A DNA stretch of 6,306 nucleotides from Gaiellasilicea sp045403015. GTDB lineage: Bacteria > Actinomycetota > Thermoleophilia > Gaiellales > Gaiellaceae. A program made the translations under genes and the position numbers. The stretch covers positions 1 through 6,306 of the forward strand of contig JAXIPI010000201.1 of assembly GCA_045403015.1 (NCBI GenBank), written 5' to 3'. The stretch's first letter is position 1. Every line of letters starts with the position of its first letter. Below are positions 1 to 6,160 of the stretch, one piece after another. Below the pieces are notes generated by a model that did no database searches, was not told where the DNA came from, and saw only the letters and a program-made list of their open reading frames with translations.

Positions 1-657
1 GCGGTGACGATGCGGACGCCGGGGCACGACGAGGAGCTCGCGATCGGGTTCTGCCTCTCCGAGGGGCTGTCTCCGCTCGGCGCACGCGTCCCGGAGGACC
101 TCGCGGCGAACGCGGTCGACGTGGACGCGCCAGGTGCCGACATCGGCCGGCTGCAGCGGAACTTCTACACGTCCTCGTCCTGCGGGGTCTGCGGCAAGGG
201 AGCGCTCGAGGCGGTGGCGGTCGAGGCAGCTCGTGTCGAGAGCGGGCTGACGGTCCCGGCGTCGCTCGTCTCGACTCTGCCCGACCGACTGCGCGCCGGG
301 CAGGCGGCGTTCGAGGCGACGGGCGGGCTGCACGCCACGGGGCTCTTCTCGGTCGACGGCGAGCTGCTCTGCGTTCGCGAGGACGTCGGCCGGCACAACG
401 CCCTCGACAAGGTGATCGGTCGCGCATTCCTCGACGGCCGGCTGCCGCTTTCGAGCGCCATCCTCTGCGTCAGCGGCCGGCTCTCGTTCGAGCTCGTTCA
501 GAAGGCCGCGGTTGCGGGCTGCCCGCTGCTCGTCGCGGTGGGTGCACCGTCGTCGCTTGCCGTCGAGCTCGCCGCCGACCGCGCGATCACGCTGTGTGGC
601 TTCGTCCGCGGCGGCTCGCTCAACGTGTACACGGAGCCGTGGCGAGTGACAGCCTGA
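1..657 (+). CDS. fdhD: FdhD, formate dehydrogenase sulfurtransferase (5' end outside window)
   Basis: FdhD moves sulfur from a cysteine desulfurase (IscS type) to the bis-MGD cofactor, which formate dehydrogenase needs for activity. The frame is open from base 1 and reads in as A-V-T-M-R-T-P-G-H-D-E-E, the family block that normally follows about 40-60 residues, so the true start is upstream and the GTG at 4 or ATG at 10 should not be taken as starts. Visible family marks are SSSCGVCGK with its two sulfur-carrying cysteines (codons at 181-183 and 190-192), GGLHATGLFS, REDVGRHNALDKVIG, and the C-terminal GRLSFELVQKAAVAG and RGGSLNVYTEP. It ends with TGA at 655-657, exactly where the inverted-repeat element begins. 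It lies on the same strand as mobA, 48 nt before that gene's start, and points toward the fdhA operon. Identification is secure from the motifs. Confidence 0.96.
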   Translation, partial: AVTMRTPGHDEELAIGFCLSEGLSPLGARVPEDLAANAVDVDAPGADIGRLQRNFYTSSSCGVCGKGALEAVAVEAARVESGLTVPASLVSTLPDRLRAGQAAFEATGGLHATGLFSVDGELLCVREDVGRHNALDKVIGRAFLDGRLPLSSAILCVSGRLSFELVQKAAVAGCPLLVAVGAPSSLAVELAADRAITLCGFVRGGSLNVYTEPWRVTA

Positions 658-659
658 CT

Positions 660-678
660 TTGTGTTTCAGAAACACAA
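660..678. repeat. Palindrome copy 1, TTGTGTTTCAGAAACACAA
   Basis: This is a perfect 9+1+9 palindrome in the fdhD-mobA gap, AT-rich in a GC-rich setting. As RNA it could form an 8-bp stem with a CAG loop, followed four bases later by TTTTT (683-687), which would make a weak terminator. As DNA its symmetry fits a dimeric regulator. An identical copy lies with its centre 81 bp downstream. Confidence 0.85.
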
Positions 679-705
679 GGGCTTTTTCGGACGGGCGAGA
701 ACCGC

Positions 706-1305
706 ATGGTTGAGCCAGATCGCACCTCGGGGCGGGAGGCTTGTGTTTCAGAAACACAAAGTCCTCCGCGCCGCGGCCTGACCGGTGTCCTGCTCCTCGG
801 CGGAGCATCTTCGAGGTTCGGGTCGCCGAAGGCGCTGGCCCGCCTACGCGGGGAGACGCTCGCCGAGCGGGCGTGGCGGACGCTTGGCGAGGCCTGCGAC
901 GAGCGGATCGCCGTCGGCAAGGGCGACCTCGCACTTCCGTTCGAGGTGCTGGTGGAGCCGGCCGAGCCGCAGGCGCCGATCGTGGGCGTGATCGCCGGGC
1001 TTCGCGCGGCGGCGCACGAGCTGGTCGTCTTCCTCCCCGTTGACTGTCCGCTCGTGACACCGCAGCTTCTGCGCGAGCTCGCCGAGCATTCGGCCGTTCC
1101 TCAGACCGGCCCGCTTCCGGGCGCATACACCAAGGAGGACCTGCCCGAGCTCGAGCGGCGACTCGCCACGCACGACTACACGTTGCGCGGTGTCAACCTA
1201 CGAGTGCGGGAGGTCGATGTCCGCCTCCTGGCAGACGTCGATTCGCCGGACACGCTCTCAGCGGTCGAAGAGCACCTCGCCGCTCTCGACGACCACGGGG
1301 CCTGA
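706..1305 (+). CDS. mobA: MobA-type molybdenum cofactor guanylyltransferase
   Basis: MobA joins GMP from GTP to Mo-molybdopterin, giving the MGD form of the cofactor used by FdhA. The 199-residue protein has the nucleotide-binding loop GVLLLGGASSRFGSPKAL at residues 27-44 (family pattern LAGGxSxRMGxxKxxL, with K42), and FLPVDCPLV with the metal-binding Asp at D113. The C-terminal stretch LLADVDSPDTL is also typical. Residues 1-24 are an extension not expected in the family. ATG at 706 is the only ATG, GTG or TTG in frame before the fold begins at L25, with a weak GAG at 697-699 as possible ribosome site; a CTG at 778 would place the start directly at the fold. The start lies inside the inverted-repeat element. 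The 3' end overlaps convergent birA by 48 nt. The call is firm for the family and unsure for the start; a related NTP-transferase such as MocA is less likely given the FDH setting. Confidence 0.88.
   Translation: MVEPDRTSGREACVSETQSPPRRGLTGVLLLGGASSRFGSPKALARLRGETLAERAWRTLGEACDERIAVGKGDLALPFEVLVEPAEPQAPIVGVIAGLRAAAHELVVFLPVDCPLVTPQLLRELAEHSAVPQTGPLPGAYTKEDLPELERRLATHDYTLRGVNLRVREVDVRLLADVDSPDTLSAVEEHLAALDDHGA
741..759. repeat. Palindrome copy 2, TTGTGTTTCAGAAACACAA
   Basis: This is identical to the copy at 660-678, but its flanking bases (C on the left, AGTC on the right) show that it sits in the opposite orientation. It falls inside the mobA frame and encodes part of the residues A-C-V-S-E-T-Q-S (12-19) of the predicted protein, upstream of the conserved MobA fold. 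No third copy was seen in the window. Confidence 0.85.
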
Positions 1306-2001
1306 CGCCGTCTCGATCGCGAGCCGTCCGTCGCGCGCGATCATCTGTGCCGTCCCGGCGACGCCGTCGACTGTGATGCGGCGGCCGCGGAGAAAGTCGC
1401 GCGCGCCGAGGTCGTCGTAGAGCGCGTCGAGGCCGCCCTCTCGCCACACGTCGTAGCGAAGCTCCAGCTCGAGCAGCAAGTCGGCGAGGATCGTGGCCCG
1501 TTCGTGCTCGCGACCGGTCACGGACCGGAGCGAGCCGGCAACCATCCTCGTCTGGCCGGGCAGCTCATCAGGCTTCTGATTCACGTTCAGCCCGATCCCG
1601 AGCACGACTGCGCTGTCCTTCAGCTCAGCGAGCCCGCCGGCGACCTTGCGCCGGTTGAGCATGACGTCGTTCGGCCATTTGATCTGCGCGGCGAGCCCGG
1701 TCACGCGCTCGACGACGGCCGCCGTGGCAACTCCGGCCACGAGCGTCAGCTCCGCCGCCCGCCGCTCCGGGGGCGGGCGCAGGAGCACCGAGACCAGGAT
1801 GGAGCTGCCGGCCGGTGCCTCCCAGCGGCGACCCATGCGGCCGCGTCCGGCCGTCTGCTCGTCGGCGACCGCGACTGCGCCCTCCGGCTGAGACGAGTCG
1901 AGCATGCGCTGCGTCGTCTCGCACGAGACCAGGTAGAGATACGGCCGCCCGAAGCGGCCACGGATCAGCGGCTCGAAGAACGCGGCCTCGAGCGGTCTCA
2001 G
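1258..2001 (-). CDS. birA: Biotin--[acetyl-CoA-carboxylase] ligase, catalytic type without HTH domain
   Basis: This enzyme makes biotinyl-AMP and attaches biotin to the carrier lysine of biotin-dependent carboxylases. With the start used here it is 247 residues long. It shows GRGRMGRRW at 52-60 (biotinyl-AMP loop), KWPNDV at 108-113, KVAGGL at 119-124, GIGLNVN at 135-141, and a C-terminal SH3-like part ending VVVESGEVLFDR. There is no N-terminal DNA-binding domain, so it should not act as the biotin repressor. No ATG, GTG or TTG lies in frame near the expected N-terminus: the nearest upstream ATG (2193) would give about 64 residues that only mirror fdhA, and the first internal ATG (codon 33) comes after the conserved S-x-x-T-T-Q segment. 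The best start is CTG at 2001-1999, overlapping the fdhA stop as CTGA, with GGAG five bases upstream. Its link to formate metabolism is positional only. Confidence 0.92.
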   Translation of the reverse strand: MRPLEAAFFEPLIRGRFGRPYLYLVSCETTQRMLDSSQPEGAVAVADEQTAGRGRMGRRWEAPAGSSILVSVLLRPPPERRAAELTLVAGVATAAVVERVTGLAAQIKWPNDVMLNRRKVAGGLAELKDSAVVLGIGLNVNQKPDELPGQTRMVAGSLRSVTGREHERATILADLLLELELRYDVWREGGLDALYDDLGARDFLRGRRITVDGVAGTAQMIARDGRLAIETASGPVVVESGEVLFDR

Positions 2002-4703
2002 ACGCGCTCCAACCGGACCGCGGACACCTTGTACTCCGGTGTCCCGATCAGCGAGTCGCCGACGTCGTGGGTGAGCAGGTTCACCTTCGCCTCGGAGAAG
2101 TGGAGCGCCATCCAGACGAGCCCCGGATAGACGCGGTCGGAGAGCTGTGCTCGGGCCTTGAGGTCGCCGCGGCGGGACACGAGGCGCACCCACTCACCGT
2201 CGGCGACACCGAGCGCAGACGCATCTTCCGGAGCGATCTCGAAGAACGGCTCGACCTGCTTGTCTTTGATGCCGCTTTCACGCATGGTCATCGTCCCCGA
2301 GTTGTAGTGGTACAGCGTTCTCCCGGTTGACAACACGAAAGGATAGTCGGAGTCCGGCTCCTCGATCGGCGGCTGGTACGCGACGGGATGGAACTTCCCC
2401 TTGCCGGAGGGGAGCGAGGGGTGACCCTCGTGCAGGAACTTCGTGCCGGGGTGGTCGCGTGAGGGACAGGGCCACTGCATCCCGTCCTGCTCGATCCGGT
2501 CGTACCGGATCCCGAACCAGTTCGGCGAGAGGTCGGCGAGCTCGTTCCAGACAGACTCCGCGTCCGGATACTCCGGCCAGTCGCAGCCGAGGGCGCGAGC
2601 CAGTGAGATCACGATCTCACGATCGCCCCGCGCGTTGCCGGGGCACGGAATCGCCGCGCGCACGCGGTTGACTCGTCGCTCGGTGTTCGTGAACGTGCCG
2701 TCCTTCTCGGCGAAGCTCGACGCCGGGAAGACGACATTCGCATGTTGTGCGGAGGTCTCGTTCAGGAAGAGATCCTGGGCGACGACGAACTCGAGCTTCG
2801 ACAGCCCCTCCTCCACGTGCGCCGCGTTCGGCTCCGTCTGCGCCGGGTTCTCGCCGATCAAATAGAGCGCCTTGATCCGCCCGTCGTGAAGGCCGGACAT
2901 CATCTGATCGAGCCGGTAGCCGGCGCGCTCCGGCAGGTCGACGCCCCAGGCCTTGGCGAACTTCTCGCGCACGTCCGTGTCGTCCCACGGTTGATAGCCG
3001 GGGAGGTAGTGCGGGTTCGCACCCGAGTCGTTCAGGCCCTGGACGTTGTTCTGGCCGCGAAGGGCGTTCAGCCCGGTCGACTCGTAGCCGAGGTGGCCCG
3101 TCATCAGGACGAGGTTCGCGAGCGACCAGATGTTGTCGACGCCGCAGGCGTGCTCGGTGATCCCGAGCGTGTAGAAGATTGCAGCGTGCCGCTCCGTCGC
3201 GTACTCGCGGGCGGTCGCGCGGATCGCGTCGGCGGGAACGCCGGTGACCCGTTCTGCCTCCTCGGGCGTGTAGCGGGCGACGACCTCGCGCACGGACTCG
3301 AAGTCCTCGCAGTTCGCCGCGATGTACTCGTCGTCCTGAAGTCCCTCCGCGAGGATCACGTGCATGATCGCGTTCAGCAGCCAGACGTCCGAGCCGGGGC
3401 GCAGCTGCAGGTGGCGTTTCGCGAGCTTGGTCAGCCAGATCGCGCGCGGATCGGCGACGACGAGCGTGGCACCGTTCCGCACTGCCTTCTTGATCCGCAG
3501 CGCCAGGACGGGGTGCGCCTCGGTCGTGTTCGAGCCGATCACGAGCAGGAAGCGACAGTTCTCGATCTCCGGGATCGAGTTGGTGGTTGCGCCTCTGCCG
3601 AGCGACCTGACCAGGCCGTAAAGGGTCGGAGCGTGTCAGGTGGCCTCGCACGAGTGGACGGAGTGGGTCTTGAGCCCGGTCCGGGCGAGCTTCTGGATCA
3701 GGTAGTTCTCCTCGTTCGTCAGCCGCGCGGAGGCGAGCACTCCGACGGCCTGGGGCGAATGGCGTTCCATCACCCCCCTGAGCCCGTCGGCGGCGACCTG
3801 AAGCGCGTACTCCCACGTTGTCGGCTGGAGCTCCCCGTTCTCGTCCCGAACGAGCGGCTCGGTCAGCCGGTCCGGGTGATGAACGAAGTTGAAGGCAAAA
3901 CGGCCCTTGACGCAGAGGTTGCCGTCGTTCGAGACGTATTCCGGCTTCGACGTCACCTTGACGATGCGCTTCGTCTCGGGATCGACGTTCAGGTCGACCT
4001 GGCAACCGACGCCGCAGAACGTGCAGGTCGTCTTCACCTGCTCGAGCGCCCGCTCCTCGACTCCGGCACCCTCGAGAAACTTCTCGTAGATCGCGCCCGT
4101 CGGGCAAGTGGAGAGGCAGCCGCCGCAGAGCTCGCACTCCGTGTCGAGCCAGGAGCGCCCCCAGGTCGGAACAATCCGCGCTTCTGGTCCCTTTCCCTCC
4201 AGGGACAGCGCCGAGCACTGCATCACCTCCTGCGTGTAGCGGACGCAGCGGTTGCAGAGGATGCAGGTGTCCGGCTCGTAGCCCATCAGCCGGTTGCGGT
4301 CCGCGTACGGCTCTCGCTTCGCGTCGGGGAGGATCAGCGGCGCCTCGGCGCCGAGCTCCTCGGCCAGGTCAATCAGCTCGTTCGGCCGCCCGCCCGGATC
4401 GGCGTTCAGGTGCTCGGAGAGGAGCATCTCGGTCAGTGTCTTCCGGAGCTGCGGCACGTTCGCTGCATTTCCATTTGACTGTGTAGAGACGACCATTCCG
4501 TCGGTCACGCGGGTCGCGCACGCGGGCATCGGCCGTGGCGCGCCCTCGACGCCGACGACGCACATCCGGCAGCCGCCGTACGGCTCGAGCTTGTCGTCGT
4601 GGCAAAGCGTCGGGATGAAGACGCCGTTCCGCGCCGCCGCGTGCACGAGCAGCTCGCCCTCGCCGGCGGTCGCGCGCTTCCCGTCGAGCGTGAACTCGAT
4701 CAT
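1998..4703 (-). CDS. fdhA: NAD-linked formate dehydrogenase, catalytic alpha subunit, selenocysteine-containing
   Basis: This subunit oxidises formate to CO2 at a Mo(W)-bis-MGD centre and passes electrons to FdhB. It is 901 residues when the TGA at 3638-3636 is read as Sec356. Start: ATG at 4703, overlapping the fdhB stop (ATGA). Domains: NuoG-like [2Fe-2S] (C34, C45, C48, C62); a degenerate NuoG His-Cys3 region (about 85-120; H98 kept, cysteines gone); two-cluster ferredoxin (C147, C150, C153; C190, C193, C196, C200, with T157 where the eighth Cys is usual); the [4Fe-4S] of the molybdopterin oxidoreductase fold (C227, C230, C234, C264, then K266); the active site Sec356-His357 in A-T-U-H-A-P-T; LRGQNNVQG with R549; and the dinucleotide-binding domain from about 785. 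The Sec356 to Arg549 distance (193) equals that of Sec140 and Arg333 in E. coli FdhF. No signal peptide or membrane segment is seen, so it is cytoplasmic. Metal choice cannot be told. Confidence 0.95.
2007..2010 (-). promoter_or_regulatory. Ribosome binding site GGAG supporting a CTG start for birA
   Basis: On the - strand GGAG is followed by the five bases CGCGT and then CTGA, where CTG would start birA and TGA ends fdhA. The spacing is right for a Shine-Dalgarno site, and no better start codon exists nearby. It lies within the last codons of fdhA, consistent with translational coupling. Confidence 0.5.
3603..3628 (-). promoter_or_regulatory. Candidate bacterial SECIS hairpin in fdhA mRNA
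   Basis: Counting the U of UGA as 1, the - strand transcript pairs C11-G12-A13-C14-C15 with G32-G33-U34-C35-G36. Inside that, C16 and U17 can bulge, U18 can pair with A31, A20-C21 can pair with U29-G28, and the apical loop is GGCCUG (22-27). In E. coli fdhF the SelB contacts include a bulged U17 and G23 of the apical loop; both bases occur here at the same distances, while U24 of E. coli is C here. The fold was made by hand and no energies were computed. Confidence 0.65.
3636..3638 (-). other. In-frame TGA decoded as selenocysteine (Sec356 of FdhA)
   Basis: The TGA falls exactly at the catalytic Cys/Sec position of the formate dehydrogenase family, directly followed by the catalytic His in U-H-A-P-T. 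Coding similarity continues without a break on both sides in the same frame: CEAT before it, and LYGLVRSLGRGATTNSI after it. A nonsense mutation at just this codon is a far poorer explanation. Decoding needs SelB, tRNA-Sec, SelA and SelD, which must lie elsewhere in the genome. Confidence 0.93.
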
Positions 4704-6151
4704 GCGGGCATCTTCTCGAACAGCTCGGGCCAGTGCTGGAAGGCGTTCCGAACGGGGATCGGCGCTCCTTGTCCGAGGCCGCAGATCGAGGTCACTGCCA
4801 TCGCCTCGAGCCACTCGTCGACCTGGTGCCGGGGCATCGGCGTGCGCCCATGCTCGAGCTCCTCGCAGACGTGGTGCAGGGCGCGGTTGCCGATCCGGCA
4901 CGGCGTGCACTTCTGGCACGACTCCTCGGCGAAGAAGCGCAGCGTCTCGGAGAGGAGTCGGAGCGGGGAGTAGGAGCTCGGGAAGACCTGCACGGCGGCC
5001 GAGCCGACGCCGCACCCCCACTCGGCGAGCGCCTCGCGGGTGAGCAGCACGTCGAGCGCGGCTGGAGGGAGGATTCCGCTCGCGGCACCGCCGGGCACGA
5101 TCGCGCTCGGCTCGGCAGTCAGACCACCCGCGTAGTCGTCGATCAGGCCTCGGAGCGTGACATCGAGCGGCGCCTCGTAGCAGCCGGGCTTCGCGACGGC
5201 GCCCGTGACCGACCAGAGGCGGGCCGGTTGCCAGCTGCCACGAAGGATCAGCGCGACGTGGGCAAGCGTCTCCACGTTGTTGATCAGCGTCGGCTGACCG
5301 AGGTAGCCGGACTGACTCGGGAACGGCGGCTTCAGCCGCGGCATTCCCCTCCGTCCCTCCATCGACTCGAGCATCGCCGTCTCCTCACCGCAGATGTACG
5401 CACCCGCACCGACGACGAGCTCGACCGGGACGCCGCGCGCAGCGATTGCCTCCTGCAGGCGCACGCGAGCGGTGCCGTACTCCTCGCGGAGGTAAATGAA
5501 GGCCTGATCCGTCTCGCAGAAGCGCATCGCCGCGACCAGCCCTTCGAGCAGAAGTTGCGGACGCAGCTCCATCACGTAGCGATCCTTGATCGTCCCCGGC
5601 TCCCCCTCGTCCGCATTGACGATCACGACGCGCGGGCCGGGCTCGCTCCGCACGGCATCCCACTTCCGCCATGTTGGGAAGCCCGCACCTCCCATGCCGG
5701 TCAGTCCGGAGGCCTCGAGGCGCTCGAGCACGTCCTCCGCAGTCAGTTCCTCCGGCGCCCGGATGTCGTCGGGCTCGAGCAGGAACCCGTTCGTCGAGTG
5801 CGTGACGCCGCCGACGACGTCATCGCCGTGCAGCACGACTGGCGCGAGCTCGCAGTGTCCGAGGCACGGGACCTCGATCGCGTTCTCGGTGAGCAGGCTC
5901 CGGGAGCCCGCGCAATCGCACACCGGCCCGGTGCAGACACGCACCGCGTCGACCGGAACCTGCAGGAACGAGTAGAACGAGACCACCTCGTGCACGTCGC
6001 CATGGCGCAGGTTCATCCGGTCTGCCAGTGCGTCGGAGAGCTCGGGGGTGATCGGCCCGACCTCGCGGCGGATCCGGCCGAGGTTGTCGAGCAAGCGTGT
6101 GCGCTCGGGGGGCAGCTCCTCGAGCAAGGAAGCGAGATGGAGCACGTCCAC
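4700..6151 (-). CDS. fdhB: Formate dehydrogenase beta subunit, NuoE-NuoF fusion (FMN, NAD-reducing)
   Basis: This diaphorase subunit takes electrons from FdhA and reduces NAD+ (NADP+ cannot be excluded). It has 483 residues. Residues 1-about 125 are a NuoE-like thioredoxin-fold [2Fe-2S] domain (C73, C78, C96, C100). From about 145 it is NuoF-like: GMGGAGFPTWRKW (152-164) and NADEGEPGTIKDR (179-191) for FMN, GAGAYICGEETAM (248-260), GQPTLINNVETLA (285-297), and a [4Fe-4S] with C412, C415, C418 in ESCQKCTPCRIG and C457 in ICGLGQGAP. The start is GTG at 6151, the first start codon after the in-frame arfB stop nine bases upstream; no strong Shine-Dalgarno is visible, so coupling to arfB is likely. 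The stop overlaps the fdhA ATG as ATGA. The gap between the second and third [2Fe-2S] cysteines is only 17 residues, against about 35 in E. coli NuoE. No signal peptide is seen. Confidence 0.94.
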   Translation of the reverse strand: MDVLHLASLLEELPPERTRLLDNLGRIRREVGPITPELSDALADRMNLRHGDVHEVVSFYSFLQVPVDAVRVCTGPVCDCAGSRSLLTENAIEVPCLGHCELAPVVLHGDDVVGGVTHSTNGFLLEPDDIRAPEELTAEDVLERLEASGLTGMGGAGFPTWRKWDAVRSEPGPRVVIVNADEGEPGTIKDRYVMELRPQLLLEGLVAAMRFCETDQAFIYLREEYGTARVRLQEAIAARGVPVELVVGAGAYICGEETAMLESMEGRRGMPRLKPPFPSQSGYLGQPTLINNVETLAHVALILRGSWQPARLWSVTGAVAKPGCYEAPLDVTLRGLIDDYAGGLTAEPSAIVPGGAASGILPPAALDVLLTREALAEWGCGVGSAAVQVFPSSYSPLRLLSETLRFFAEESCQKCTPCRIGNRALHHVCEELEHGRTPMPRHQVDEWLEAMAVTSICGLGQGAPIPVRNAFQHWPELFEKMPA

Positions 6152-6160
6152 GCTTCGAGT

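Larger units (their letters stand above)
656..763. repeat. 108-bp element bounded by 24-bp inverted repeats, each holding a 19-bp palindrome
   Basis: Bases 656-679 and 740-763 are inverted copies of each other, matching at 23 of 24 positions. The one mismatch is the central base of each palindrome. The inner 60 bp (680-739) is GC-rich and shows no further structure. The left end overlaps the last two bases of the fdhD stop codon, and the right end lies inside the mobA reading frame. The dinucleotide CT sits just outside both ends (654-655 and 764-765), too short to count as a target-site duplication by itself. It could be a small non-autonomous mobile element (MITE or REP-like), a pair of operator sites, or part of a termination signal for fdhD, since TTTTT follows the left palindrome at 683-687. 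The sequence alone does not decide. Confidence 0.7.

Noticed and set aside
655..690. Intrinsic terminator after fdhD
   Set aside because: The palindrome plus TTTTT could form one, but the stem is AT-rich, the T run is short and starts four bases away, and a second identical palindrome lies inside a coding frame without a T run; not listed as a separate terminator.
3636..3638. TGA as a nonsense mutation making fdhA a pseudogene
   Set aside because: It falls exactly on the catalytic Sec/Cys position, the downstream part is intact, and a SECIS-like hairpin follows.
2617..4218. Long - strand ORF (533 codons) in another frame of fdhA
   Set aside because: It is a frame-shifted Arg/Gly-rich shadow; the selenocysteine-containing frame carries all the FDH motifs.
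2742..4478. Long + strand ORF (578 codons) opposite fdhA
   Set aside because: It is antisense to strongly recognisable FDH coding sequence, has no known motif and has the Arg/Leu/Val-rich make-up of a high-GC shadow frame.
4704..5021. Extending fdhA upstream to an ATG at 5021
   Set aside because: The added residues are an Arg/Ala-rich shadow of fdhB; the [2Fe-2S] domain begins normally at M-I-E-F-T-L-D-G, with an ATGA overlap.
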